DNA of 64,000 nt from Phragmitibacter sp965284365 (lineage in GTDB: Bacteria > Verrucomicrobiota > Verrucomicrobiia > Verrucomicrobiales > Verrucomicrobiaceae), in the NCBI GenBank assembly GCA_965284365.1, contig OZ260079.1:6262001-6326000 (forward strand), read 5' to 3'. The notes under the pieces are model-generated. The model was not told the DNA's origin and did not search any database. It worked only from the letters and a program-made list of their open reading frames with translations. Each line of letters opens with the position of its first letter. Positions within the stretch are counted from its first letter, which is position 1. The position numbers and the translations under genes were made by a program. Positions 32,146 to 42,833 of the stretch are shown here, piece by piece.

Positions 32146-34923
32146 ATGATTTCGGGCCGATTCGTTTCACCTTGGCGCCTTCTCCCCGGCATGGGCAGAC
32201 TGGCACTCCTGTCTCCGTTGCTCTTGCTCTTGCAGTCACCTTCTGCGCAAGCGCAATGGACCGGCGCGGCGGGCAACAGCATCTACAACGACACCGCCAA
32301 CTGGACCGGAGGCACCATCAACGGTCAGTTCACCACGACGGCTCCGGGCGCCAGTCTGTTTTTCAATAATGACATCACAACCAACATCAGCTTCGCCACC
32401 GGCACGACGATTACGACAACGCTCTCCGGTCAGGGCGGCACTCGGACCATTACTCTGAATGGAGACCTTAAAAGCACGACCGGAACGACCAATGTGACTT
32501 TGGCGAATTCCCTGATCTTCGACCTCAATGGAGCCACGAGAACCTTTGGTGATACAGGCGGCAGCGGATCCTGGATCATTCAGTCGAAGATTACCGGCAG
32601 CGGCGGTGTCATTCTCGGCGGCGGCACGGGCTCCAACACCATCAGCAATGATACGAATGACTTCACCGGAAACATAACCTTCAACCGGCGCGGCGGCACC
32701 TTCACGTCGATCGCTGACAGTGGCGTCGCCAGTTCATTGGGAGCAGGCAACACCATCACCGTGAATGATTCCGTCAGCTTCGGTGCGCTCAACTACACAG
32801 GCGCAGCGGCTTCCTCAAATCGTACCTGGATTTGGAACAACGGCAGCACCAGCTATGCCTTCAACCAGAACGGCACTGGAACCCTGAACCTCGGCGGCGA
32901 CTGGAATTTTTCGGGTGCTACGACCACTCTCTTCACGGTTAATGCCAACAATGCGGCCCTCATCCTCAATGGAGTCATCAGTGACTCGTCGGGAGTGAAT
33001 CAACTCTCGCTCAGATTCGGAGGCACGCAGATCAAAACGCTAAACGGCAACAACAGCTTCCAGGGATCAGTCACCGTTCAAGCAGGTGTTCTGGAATTCA
33101 ACTCTGTGGCCATCGCTGGCGCCTCCAGCGCCCTCGGTTCTGGAAGCTCGCTCATCATCGGCACGGCGACTGCAGCCACAGCCGCGACCTTACGCTACAC
33201 AGGCACATTGGCGGGCGGCCACACTACCGACCGTGCCATCAGTCTTGTCGGCACCACAGCGTCCCATGCCATTGAAGCCAATGGCACTGGTGCTTTGACC
33301 TTGGGCGGCGGCCTTGCTTCGACTGAAGCTGGAGCCAAAACCCTGACCCTGAGCGGCAACAGTGCGGCGGGCGTTTTGAACACCATCTCCGGCAACATCA
33401 CGGAAACTGCTGGTAGCATCGCCCTCACCAAAAGCGGCACAAACACCTGGGTGCTTTCCGGGATCAACAGCTACACCGGTTTAACCACGATCAGCGGCGG
33501 CATCCTGACAATCCAGGGCAACCAAAGCGCGGCTACAGGTGGTTATTCGCTCAATGCCAGCACCGCTTCCACGCTGAACTTCTCCAGTGGAGCTAGCATA
33601 AATGTGATCGCAGGCAAAAGCATCTCCGTGGCCACCGCGGCAAGTGTTAATCTCATCCTCAACTCCGCCGCAACGGTCACGAATGCCGGGTCGCTCTCCC
33701 TGCAACGCGGCGCGACCCTGAATGTAACAGGTGGAAGCTGGCAGCAAAGCGGAACGGTAGCGGTGGGCGGCAATGGCGGCTTCTCAGCGAACATGAATGT
33801 CACAGGCGGCACCTATACTTACACGGGAACCAGCGCGGCCATCGGCTATGACGGCAGTAACACCGCAGCTCTTACGATTTCGGGGACGGGTGAAGTGCGA
33901 TTCCAGGGCACGGGAAATGTCTCAGTTGGACGCGGTCTGGTAAACGGGAGCAACAATAACGTCGCAGGTGAAATCGCCGTGAATGCTGGCGGCACACTCA
34001 CAACCCAACAAAAATTCGTGCTCAACGCGGAAGAAGGGCGACTTGCCTTCGGTGGTGGAACCGTGAAGCTCTCTGCGAATCTGACAGACTTTTCGGACAA
34101 CCTGCCCATCGTCATGACTACGACGGCGGCAACCACCTTCGACACCAGTGGCTTTTCCAGCACCATCGACGATGTCATCTCCAGCACCAGCAGCGGCGGC
34201 TTGATTAAGCAAGGAGCAGGCACTCTTGCCATTAGTGGTGCGAATACCTACACCGGTACTACTACCGTGACTGGCGGCACCCTCCAAATCGGCGTGGCCG
34301 GAGTTGGCCAGACAGGAACCGGAGCCGTCACCGTGCAAACGGGCGGGACACTCCTGGGCACTGGCACCGTTCGAGGTTCCAGTTTTACAGCGCTTAGCGG
34401 CGCCACCATCCAGGCTGGCGATAGCACCGCAGTGGCGAGTTACGGCACGCTGACTTTCACCACCGCATCAGGCAGCGGATCGTTCGACTTCCAAAGCGGC
34501 GGGGCCGTTATTCTCGGCCTCAACCCAGGCGGCACGGGCGATCTCTTGAGTTTCGATGGTCTCTCCAACGGCAACCTCAATTTCGATGCCAACCTTCAAG
34601 TCACCGCCAGTCTGTATGTCCCTGTCACGGTCGAGACCTTCAATCTGCTCGACTGGACCAATATCTTCAGTATCTCTTTCTCAAACCGCTTTCTCGCTGG
34701 GTCATACGACGGTTACCTGCGGGGCAATGGCGATGACAATCTCGGCTTTGACCTTCCTGATATCAGCAGCTCCGACTACGGCTGGGACATTAGCCTGTTC
34801 TTCACACAGGGCACCATCAGCACCGTGCTTATGGTGCCGGAACCAGGACGAGCCATGTTGATCTTCCTGGGATTAGTCACGCTCGCAGGCAGGCGGAAGC
34901 GCCCACTGCCAGCAGCGCGGTGA
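32146..34923 (+). CDS. Beta-strand-repeat (autotransporter-associated type) PEP-CTERM protein
   Basis: A 925-residue surface protein, rich in Gly, Ser, Thr and Asn. The signal peptide (LALLSPLLLLLQSPSAQA) is followed by repeated beta-helix units of the 'autotransporter-associated beta strand repeat' type, such as TWVLSGINSYTGLTTISGG and GTLAISGANTYTGTTTVTGG. Near the C-terminus MVPEPGRAMLIFLGLVTLAGRRKR is a PEP-CTERM sorting signal: PEP motif, membrane helix and basic tail. It should be processed by an exosortase and lodged in the outer envelope. No exosortase gene is in this window. It is divergent from the histidine kinase across 108 bases. The ATG at 32146 is used; an in-frame ATG at 32191 fits equally well. 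Confidence 0.87.
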   Translation: MISGRFVSPWRLLPGMGRLALLSPLLLLLQSPSAQAQWTGAAGNSIYNDTANWTGGTINGQFTTTAPGASLFFNNDITTNISFATGTTITTTLSGQGGTRTITLNGDLKSTTGTTNVTLANSLIFDLNGATRTFGDTGGSGSWIIQSKITGSGGVILGGGTGSNTISNDTNDFTGNITFNRRGGTFTSIADSGVASSLGAGNTITVNDSVSFGALNYTGAAASSNRTWIWNNGSTSYAFNQNGTGTLNLGGDWNFSGATTTLFTVNANNAALILNGVISDSSGVNQLSLRFGGTQIKTLNGNNSFQGSVTVQAGVLEFNSVAIAGASSALGSGSSLIIGTATAATAATLRYTGTLAGGHTTDRAISLVGTTASHAIEANGTGALTLGGGLASTEAGAKTLTLSGNSAAGVLNTISGNITETAGSIALTKSGTNTWVLSGINSYTGLTTISGGILTIQGNQSAATGGYSLNASTASTLNFSSGASINVIAGKSISVATAASVNLILNSAATVTNAGSLSLQRGATLNVTGGSWQQSGTVAVGGNGGFSANMNVTGGTYTYTGTSAAIGYDGSNTAALTISGTGEVRFQGTGNVSVGRGLVNGSNNNVAGEIAVNAGGTLTTQQKFVLNAEEGRLAFGGGTVKLSANLTDFSDNLPIVMTTTAATTFDTSGFSSTIDDVISSTSSGGLIKQGAGTLAISGANTYTGTTTVTGGTLQIGVAGVGQTGTGAVTVQTGGTLLGTGTVRGSSFTALSGATIQAGDSTAVASYGTLTFTTASGSGSFDFQSGGAVILGLNPGGTGDLLSFDGLSNGNLNFDANLQVTASLYVPVTVETFNLLDWTNIFSISFSNRFLAGSYDGYLRGNGDDNLGFDLPDISSSDYGWDISLFFTQGTISTVLMVPEPGRAMLIFLGLVTLAGRRKRPLPAAR

Positions 34924-34927
34924 GAGA

Positions 34928-35914
34928 TCACACCGCCTTCACATTGAGCCAGGCATGCACGTGCGGGGAACCACGGAAATAGCTCAGCATGCCTGGTCCT
35001 TCGATCTGCCACACGTCCCATACGCCATCGTTGCCGATGTCGTGATTCTTGTAGAAGGCCATGTGCAGTTGATCAAAGGTCGGATCGATCATCTTCAGCG
35101 CTTCATCCGCGTCTTCCTTCCGGAAAGGCGCGAGCACATCAGCCAGAACCTTGCGCACTTCGGCTTTTTGATCAGCGCTCAGCGCAGAAATCGGGATGCC
35201 CGGCAGGCCGCTGGTTTTGCCGGTTAGCTCCACCGTCTTGTTCCCCTGTTCGGGGCGGGCATCACCCAGCAGTGCCAGTTCGCGTTGTTTGCCGTCCAGC
35301 ATCTTGAAAACTTCATTCGCCCTCTTCGCCTGATACCAGTACGCATTCCCCGGATGATCCGCTTTTTCACGGAATGCCTCAGCCGCATGGCCGTAAAAGA
35401 TGGGACCACCAAACGCCGCGCCCTTGAGTGAATTCCCGTCGCAACGACGCGTGCAATGCCTGCCCGTCAGCACAAACTCAAAAGGCCCGTTTCCCGGCTC
35501 ACCGAAAAGCGCTACTGACGTGCTGGCCTCGAAGCCCTCGCCATCGCTGTCATGCACCACCTGGTCAAAGACACGATCCGCATACTCCGGCGAGTGCATC
35601 TTCATGAAGATCTCCTTCACCATGGCCTGCTGATCCTTGTTCAGCATCTGCGTCTGGGCTTTGTTAATCATCCAGTTGTTATCCACCTTCTCCCGCAGCT
35701 TGTGATCAAAGACAAAGCAGAGCGTCTTCTTCTGCTCCTCGTTCAGCGACTTATAAAGCGTGGCCACCAGCGTTTCCGAGGAGGACTGGGGCGTCGGCTC
35801 AGCCCAAGCTGAAGACAAAGGCAGGGCGCTTGCCAGCGCGCTCCCAGTGGCGAGTTTCAGGAAGTCACGGCGGTTGCAGTCGCCGCAGAGGTGGGTGTCA
35901 GCTTTTGCTTTCAT
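34928..35914 (-). CDS. DUF3500 family protein with Tat-like signal
   Basis: A 328-residue protein of the DUF3500 family. The ATG at 35914 gives a twin-arginine-type start (CNRRDFLKLATGSALASALP), so export by Tat is likely; an upstream in-frame start would add 23 residues. Family blocks visible are LYKSLNEEQKKTLCFVFDH, GPFEFVLTGRHCTRRCDGN (with His and Cys that could bind metal) and the C-terminal SYFRGSPHVHAWLNV. No enzyme activity is established for the family. It converges on the PEP-CTERM adhesin with only four bases between the stops, so no terminator fits between them. Confidence 0.88.
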   Translation of the reverse strand: MKAKADTHLCGDCNRRDFLKLATGSALASALPLSSAWAEPTPQSSSETLVATLYKSLNEEQKKTLCFVFDHKLREKVDNNWMINKAQTQMLNKDQQAMVKEIFMKMHSPEYADRVFDQVVHDSDGEGFEASTSVALFGEPGNGPFEFVLTGRHCTRRCDGNSLKGAAFGGPIFYGHAAEAFREKADHPGNAYWYQAKRANEVFKMLDGKQRELALLGDARPEQGNKTVELTGKTSGLPGIPISALSADQKAEVRKVLADVLAPFRKEDADEALKMIDPTFDQLHMAFYKNHDIGNDGVWDVWQIEGPGMLSYFRGSPHVHAWLNVKAV

Positions 35915-36118
35915 AGGGCGGTGCGGATGAAGTAGGAATTGGTCTCGGATCAAGGCGTTTTCCCGCCAGGGCGGGATAGCCAATGCGCGATGATGCCAGA
36001 TACGCCGTTCTGTGGCAATCCTTTACAGGATAGTTCGACCTGCACGAATGCCTGCGCTGCTAGTCCCTAACACCGGAAGTTTCCGGCGAGTCCACCCTCT
36101 TGTTCCGAGGCCCTGTTT

Positions 36119-36919
36119 CTATATCCTCCTAGGCCTACGCCGACGCAAGGCCAGCGCATAAACTCCGGCACCCATCAGCAGCGAGGGCACCGAAGGTTCC
36201 GGGACCGCAGAGGTCACGCTGAAATTATCCGCGCCGGTTGTCGCGGGATACAGATAAAAACTGGGGAACAGCGACGCGGCTCCGCCCAAGGCGATCGATG
36301 AAAAGGTAAAAGTCTGCGAACTCAGGAGCGAGGGCGCCGCCAGGCCATCGTTACCCAAACTGTAAAACTTAACTTCACCACTGTATGCCGAAGTGGAAGT
36401 CTTGGTGAGATCCAAACTAAGGCGATACCAGTTACCGGCCACAACGGTAGCCGAAGAGATCGATTCTCCCGATAACCCACTCGCATACCCGATAACTTTT
36501 GTCGTGGTGCCTCCAAAAGTTTCCACCCAAATGTCATTCGCCCCGTTAAAGCTGCCAGCCAGTTCCGAGGTGAACCCCACGCGAATATCTGGCGCAACGG
36601 ATTGTAGCTGAATTTTGTAATCCAACGACACGTTCTTGGTGTCTCCCAGCGTGTTGGCCGAGCCGGTGGCATAGACGGCCAGCGCACCGCTAAAATCGGT
36701 GGTTGTCGAGGTGAGGCCACCACCGCCTCCCACGCCGGCGGTCGTGCTATAAATGAACCCGGTAGAGGCCGCTCCGTTCAAGCTGAATTGAGCCAGATCA
36801 CTCGCAGAATTGAAGGCAAGGGTCGCCGCCTCGCTCCATGATGCTGTGCCCAGCAAGAGCACCATGACTATTTGATTGATAACCTTCCTCACGCCGAAAT
36901 TTCCTACCATGCTTCCCAT
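36119..36919 (-). CDS. Small PEP-CTERM sorting-domain protein
   Basis: A 266-residue secreted protein. The signal peptide begins near VINQIVMVLLLGTASWSEA. The mature part is a beta-rich, Ser/Thr/Gly-rich chain with no enzymatic motif, probably a concanavalin-like or jelly-roll domain (LGDTKNVSLDYKIQLQSV, VETFGGTTTKVIGYASG). The last 25 residues form the PEP-CTERM signal: VPEPSVPSLLMGAGVYALAL followed by RRRRPRR. Base composition is a little more AT-rich than its neighbours. Start choice is between ATG at 36919 and 36910; both keep the signal peptide. It stands alone between DUF3500 and ilvN. Function unknown, presumably surface exposed. Confidence 0.78.
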   Translation of the reverse strand: MGSMVGNFGVRKVINQIVMVLLLGTASWSEAATLAFNSASDLAQFSLNGAASTGFIYSTTAGVGGGGGLTSTTTDFSGALAVYATGSANTLGDTKNVSLDYKIQLQSVAPDIRVGFTSELAGSFNGANDIWVETFGGTTTKVIGYASGLSGESISSATVVAGNWYRLSLDLTKTSTSAYSGEVKFYSLGNDGLAAPSLLSSQTFTFSSIALGGAASLFPSFYLYPATTGADNFSVTSAVPEPSVPSLLMGAGVYALALRRRRPRRI

Positions 36920-37010
36920 AAATTCGATTTGCCTCGGCTTATAGAATCCAAGCCATCGAATTGTCAAATTTTGTCTGCCCGCTAATGGATGAATAGGGCC
37001 CTCCACTACG

Positions 37011-37040
37011 ACAAAAGGGCCAGCTCAACGCTGGCCCCTT
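37011..37040 (-). terminator. Rho-independent terminator after ilvN
   Basis: Read on the minus strand, GGGCCAGC pairs with GCTGGCCC around a 5-base loop, followed by TTTTG. It lies about 50 bases beyond the ilvN stop. Confidence 0.75.
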
Positions 37041-37086
37041 CACTTATTCAAACTAAGAACAAAGCACTAAAGCCGCTTCGCGAATC

Positions 37087-37632
37087 CTAGGTCTCAGTGA
37101 TCCCACGGGCCATCACTACTTTACCAGTACGCACGGTTTCGTTCAGCTCAAACTTGCTCAGCATGCGGATCGCGGCGTCGACCTTGTCGGTGTTGCCGTG
37201 AATCATGACGATGAGGGATTCCTCATGCATGTCGACCGTCTTGCCTCCGTAATGCTTCACGATCTGCAGAATCTCGGTGCGCTCGGCGGGGCCGGCCATA
37301 ACCTTGATGAGGATCATTTCCCGCACCACGGAGTCTTTGTCCGTGTGCTCATAGCAATGAATCACATCGATGAGCTTGTTCACCTGCATGATGATCTGAT
37401 GCAGGCCTTCTGGATGCCCGCTCAATCCCACGGTCATGCGGGAGAAGTTCGGGTCACGGCCCTGGGACACCACGAGGGAGTCGATATTAAATCCGCGGCG
37501 GCTGAATACCTGACAGATGCGACCCAGCACGCCGGGTTTATTCGAGACAAACAGGCTCAGGGTATGCACGTTCACAACATCCGGTTGCGGCGCCGGCTTG
37601 TTATCGGAGGTGATGATTTTACGGTCTGACAT
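37087..37632 (-). CDS. ilvN: Acetolactate synthase small (regulatory) subunit
   Basis: A 181-residue ACT-domain protein that binds IlvB, raises its activity and gives feedback control by branched-chain amino acids. The N-terminal ACT domain has HTLSLFVSNKPGVLGRICQV and FSRRGFNIDSLVVSQ. The second ferredoxin-like domain has EMILIKVMAGPAERTEILQI and DMHEESLIVMIHG. Length is typical of the longer IlvN/IlvH type. It follows ilvB on the same strand after 95 bases, a gap that contains a strong hairpin. A terminator follows it. Confidence 0.95.
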   Translation of the reverse strand: MSDRKIITSDNKPAPQPDVVNVHTLSLFVSNKPGVLGRICQVFSRRGFNIDSLVVSQGRDPNFSRMTVGLSGHPEGLHQIIMQVNKLIDVIHCYEHTDKDSVVREMILIKVMAGPAERTEILQIVKHYGGKTVDMHEESLIVMIHGNTDKVDAAIRMLSKFELNETVRTGKVVMARGITET

Positions 37633-37665
37633 AACTAACAGAGAATTGGAAAGGTTGGATTGGGA

Positions 37666-37710
37666 GCCCCATCCTGAATGCGAGCTATGGGCATCGCTTC
37701 AGCATGGGGC
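37666..37710 (-). other. Intergenic hairpin between ilvB and ilvN
   Basis: GCCCCATCCTGA (37666-37677) and TCAGCATGGGGC (37699-37710) are inverted repeats with one mismatch over 12 bases, around a 21-base loop. It lies just after the ilvB stop and has no T-run on the minus strand. It may set the IlvB:IlvN ratio by RNA processing or stability. The structure is visible; the role is an inference. Confidence 0.45.
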
Positions 37711-37727
37711 GCATTCAAAAGCAGGGG

Positions 37728-39461
<1,734 letters not shown>

Positions 39462-39754
39462 GGCCCTCAAAAATTGAGTGGTGAGGGGCGAGAATGCCAC
39501 ACCAAGCGTGATCAGACAAGATGAAAATGCAGTTTTTTAGGTCAAATCGCCTTCAACACAGCCCATTCCACTTTGAAAACATGGGTTTCACAACCAAATC
39601 CCACCGAATCGACCGGATATCTCTCAGAAAAGTATCATGTTTAGCCTTCAATGAGGTAGTTGTAGCGCAATGGCACCTCATCTGCTCCTTGTACGCAGGC
39701 GCAACGCTCCCACCTGCCCTCACTACATCACCCATTCAAGACCTCTAATCCGCT

Positions 39755-41041
39755 GTGGACCTCACCATTCCCTCTTTAGGACCGTGCCTGTACGACTCTC
39801 CCCTCCACCACTTCGGTGGTGTGGAGGCCCCTTACAAAACGGACGAAGACCGAATCCTCTATGACCATAACCTTTCCGGGGAGAAGGAGAGTAACCCGCC
39901 GCTCAGCTTTGAAGCCGCCGGACCGCGTGAAAAGATCTACTTTGAGGCTGGCAAAACCACAGTAGGCATTGTTACTTGCGGGGGCTTGTGCCCAGGTCTG
40001 AATGACATCATCCGGGGGATTGTCCACCAGTGTCACCATCAGTATGGCATCACCCGTATCTACGGGTTTCGCTATGGCTACGAGGGGCTCGTGCAGAGGT
40101 ATGGGCACAGCCCCATTTTGCTGAAGCCTCAGTCCGTGGAGCAGGCCCACCATTTCGGCGGCACCTTGCTCGGCAGTTCACGAGGTCATCAGGAAATCTC
40201 AGAAATGGTGGACACCTTGGAAGAGATGCGGGTGGACATTCTCTTTGTCATTGGCGGGGACGGCTCCCTGAAGGGCGCCTCCGAAATCGTCAAAGAACTC
40301 GAGCGACGCGGCCAAAAAAAAGCCGTCGTGGGAATTCCGAAGACGATTGATAACGACATCATGTACCTGGACAAGAGCTTCGGGTTTGAGACCGCTTTCG
40401 CCGCTGCGGTCCAGGCCGTGAAGTGTGCTTACATCGAGGCGACAGGCGCAGTCAATGGCATAGGCATCGTCAAACTCATGGGCCGGGACTCCGGTTTCAT
40501 TTCATGCTTCGCCGCTCTGGCGGGGAGCAATGTGGACTTTGTCCTCATACCGGAGGTGGCTTTCGCTCTGGATGGTCCCCGCGGCTTGTTGGAGGCACTC
40601 CGGTATCGTCTGGTGAAACGGGGCAGCGCGGTCATCGTCGTCGCGGAAGGCGCTGGCCAGGATCTCATGTCGCAGTCAGGAGAAACCGATGCCAGCGGCA
40701 ATCAACGTTACGGGGACATCGGTCTCTTTCTGAAGGACCAGATCAGCGCCTTCTTCAAAAGCCGGCGCATGGAGACGAACACCAAATACATCGACCCCAG
40801 CTACATCGTGCGCAGTGTCCCGGCCAATGCCCAGGACAATGTTTATTGCTCCCGCCTCGCCCAGGGTGCCGTACACGCGGCCATGGCGGGGAAGACCGGT
40901 ATGCTGGTGGGCCGCTGGCACGGCGCGTTTGTCAATTTACCCCTCGAACTCGTCACGCATGGCCGCAAAAAAGTGGATCCGAAAGGCGAGCTCTGGCACT
41001 CCGTCCTGGAATCCACCGGGCAACCCGCACGCTTTTTCTAG
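39755..41041 (+). CDS. pfkA: 6-phosphofructokinase (group with Gly104/Lys124 pattern)
   Basis: A 428-residue phosphofructokinase that phosphorylates fructose 6-phosphate in glycolysis. It is longer than E. coli PfkA, with an N-terminal extension, and resembles the plant and spirochaete (TP0108-like) group. FVIGGDGSLKGA has Gly where PPi-dependent enzymes have Asp, which favours ATP as donor, while GIPKTIDNDI has the Lys typical of PPi-type enzymes. This G/K combination is described for the ATP-dependent members of that clade, so ATP use is likely but unproven here. The catalytic TIDND and LMGRDSGFISCFAAL are intact. GTG start. Convergent with the GNAT gene. Confidence 0.93.
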   Translation: MDLTIPSLGPCLYDSPLHHFGGVEAPYKTDEDRILYDHNLSGEKESNPPLSFEAAGPREKIYFEAGKTTVGIVTCGGLCPGLNDIIRGIVHQCHHQYGITRIYGFRYGYEGLVQRYGHSPILLKPQSVEQAHHFGGTLLGSSRGHQEISEMVDTLEEMRVDILFVIGGDGSLKGASEIVKELERRGQKKAVVGIPKTIDNDIMYLDKSFGFETAFAAAVQAVKCAYIEATGAVNGIGIVKLMGRDSGFISCFAALAGSNVDFVLIPEVAFALDGPRGLLEALRYRLVKRGSAVIVVAEGAGQDLMSQSGETDASGNQRYGDIGLFLKDQISAFFKSRRMETNTKYIDPSYIVRSVPANAQDNVYCSRLAQGAVHAAMAGKTGMLVGRWHGAFVNLPLELVTHGRKKVDPKGELWHSVLESTGQPARFF

Positions 41042-41065
41042 CCTGCCACGCACGGACTAGGCCGC

Positions 41066-41089
41066 CGCTTCGCTTAGGCGAGCGTTTTT
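41066..41089 (+). terminator. Possible terminator for the phosphofructokinase gene
   Basis: CGCT-T-CGC pairs with GCG-AGCG around a TTAG loop and is followed by TTTTTG. It overlaps the last codons of the convergent GNAT gene. The stem is short and bulged, so the call is tentative. Confidence 0.4.
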
Positions 41090-41538
41090 GTCAGGTGGAA
41101 CTTCGCGTTCCCATGTGAGTCCCAGTCTGGGATCTCACCGACCACTTGGTAGCCGCGGGACACGTAAAACTGCGGCCCCTGATAGGACATGGTGCTTACA
41201 TAGGCATAACGGCAGCCGCGTTTCACGGCGACTTTTTCTGCCCACTGTAGGAGCCCCTTGCCCACGCCCAGCCCGCGATATTTGTCATGCACAGCCATCA
41301 TCCCGATCCGCAGCCACGAAAGCTGCACTTCGGCAATGATACCTCCAATGGGTTCCTCGCCCATGCGTGCGATGAATGTGAGCGAGCTGGATTCATAGCG
41401 ATGCTGCAGCGCCCGCATGAACTCCGGGTTTTTTGACATGTTATGCTCTCGCAGCCAACTGCGGACGTAGGTCGCAGCATCGGTCTGGCCGTCGCTGATC
41501 TCGTCAATGGTCCACGGGGGAGTGATGGAGGCAGGCAT
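41074..41538 (-). CDS. GNAT family N-acetyltransferase
   Basis: A 154-residue acetyl-CoA-dependent acyltransferase. The GNAT motif A is IGMMAVHDKYRGLGVGKGLL, with the R-x-x-G-x-G/A loop that binds acetyl-CoA. Motif B follows as CRYAYVSTMSYQGPQFYVSRGY. The N-terminal MPASITPPWTIDEI is not informative about the substrate. It may act on a small molecule or a protein N-terminus. It lies 21 bases beyond the 3' end of... and just upstream of the NHL gene's stop on the same strand: GNAT begins at 41538 and that NHL gene ends at 41560, so the NHL gene may be read into GNAT. Confidence 0.88.
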   Translation of the reverse strand: MPASITPPWTIDEISDGQTDAATYVRSWLREHNMSKNPEFMRALQHRYESSSLTFIARMGEEPIGGIIAEVQLSWLRIGMMAVHDKYRGLGVGKGLLQWAEKVAVKRGCRYAYVSTMSYQGPQFYVSRGYQVVGEIPDWDSHGNAKFHLTKTLA

Positions 41539-41559
41539 TTGAAAAGTGAATGGGAATTC

Positions 41560-42648
41560 TTAGGGGTGCTTACCCCGGAGGACACGGTTGTTATAGGTGT
41601 CGGCAATATAAAGTTGGCCATCTGCGGAAACTCGGACGCCGTGAGGACGCCGCAACCCCGTATTCAACCACGTATCCCCCACTTGGTTTCCCGCTTCGGG
41701 TGGATTTCCTGCCACGAGTTCGATCATACCTGTTTTGGGAAAATAGCGCCGGACGCAATGGTTCTCCGTATCACAGATGAGCACATTTTGGGAAGCATCC
41801 ATCGCCACGTATTTCGGTCCATTCATCTTCGCAGCACGTCCCGGGCCACCATCACCCTCATACCCTTTTACGCCGCCCGCGTTCACCACCGTCGTGGCTT
41901 TGCCGTCCTTCACCGCCACCAGCGAATTCCCGCCCCGCAAGATCACATAAAGCGTGCCATCCGCAGCCTGCGCCACCGCGCGCGCATCGCCGAAGGGCGT
42001 GTCGAGGGCATCTGCTCCATCGGTGGGCAATCCCTTCTTCCCATTACCCGCCACGGTCTTGATGGTCCCCTCACTAAACTGCAAAACCCGCACCCGGTGA
42101 TTCCCGATGTCCGCAATGTAAACTCGCTCCTGATCCGGCGAGAGGCTCGCCGTCATGGTGATCCGGAATGCCGCCGCTGTCGCCGGTCCCCCGTCTCCCT
42201 TGAAATCCGCCTCGCCCGTGCCAGCAATGGTCGAAACGGTGTTCTTGCCCAGGTCAAATAACCGCACGCGATGATTGAAGGAATCGCCAATGATCGCGAG
42301 ATTTGCCTTGGTGATCTGGATGTCGTGCATCCCATTGAACCGGGCCTGGAGAGGCTCGGAGCCGTCGCCCACTGACTGCTTTGGATCCGGCTTCGGCGGT
42401 TTTTCCGCATTGTAGTCAATTCCCGCCGGAAAAGTCAGCTTGCCATCCTCAGGCGACCACCGGAAAACCCGATTGGCCTTGGTGAACTCCACGCCATACA
42501 TCACTCCGGCGGAGTCAAAATCCACGCTGAAAGGCTCACTAACAGGCGCTGTCAGCGGCGCGCCCACCACCATTTCTACGGCAGAGAGCGTGGTCGCGCC
42601 ACTGCCAAAACAGAGCAGGGCGGCGAGGAGCGGGGCCAGGCGTTTCAT
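41560..42648 (-). CDS. Secreted NHL-repeat protein (minus-strand partner)
   Basis: A 362-residue secreted beta-propeller protein. The signal peptide (MKRLAPLLAALLCFGSGATT) is followed by NHL repeats with STIAGTGEADFKGDGGPATA, VYIADIGNHRVRVLQF and LYIADTYNNRVLRG. NHL propellers usually bind other molecules rather than catalyse. The ATG at 42648 is preferred; in-frame codons back to 42789 lack a signal peptide. The gene is divergent from a second NHL-repeat gene 186 bases away, so the pair may share a control region. It is followed by the GNAT gene on the same strand. Confidence 0.85.
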   Translation of the reverse strand: MKRLAPLLAALLCFGSGATTLSAVEMVVGAPLTAPVSEPFSVDFDSAGVMYGVEFTKANRVFRWSPEDGKLTFPAGIDYNAEKPPKPDPKQSVGDGSEPLQARFNGMHDIQITKANLAIIGDSFNHRVRLFDLGKNTVSTIAGTGEADFKGDGGPATAAAFRITMTASLSPDQERVYIADIGNHRVRVLQFSEGTIKTVAGNGKKGLPTDGADALDTPFGDARAVAQAADGTLYVILRGGNSLVAVKDGKATTVVNAGGVKGYEGDGGPGRAAKMNGPKYVAMDASQNVLICDTENHCVRRYFPKTGMIELVAGNPPEAGNQVGDTWLNTGLRRPHGVRVSADGQLYIADTYNNRVLRGKHP

Positions 42649-42833
42649 ACCAATGGGAAGGCGAAAAAAGCGGGTTCCTTGTATTTTGCAAGCAACTATC
42701 CTAATCTCAATAACGCAGGCGATGGGAACCCCAACGCTTTCACGACCTAAACAGTTGTTATTCAGGTAATTACTAACAATAGAACGCACTCATCCCTTTG
42801 TCACGTACTCCCATTCATCCATTTTCGCACCAC

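Noticed and set aside
32300..34900. Repetitive sequence considered as a CRISPR or tandem-repeat array
   Set aside because: The repeats are degenerate protein-level beta-strand units in one open frame, not spaced direct repeats with unique spacers.
39462..39754. Searched the gap before ilvB for a leader peptide or T-box attenuator
   Set aside because: No run of branched-chain codons, no T-box motif and no terminator/antiterminator pair could be found.
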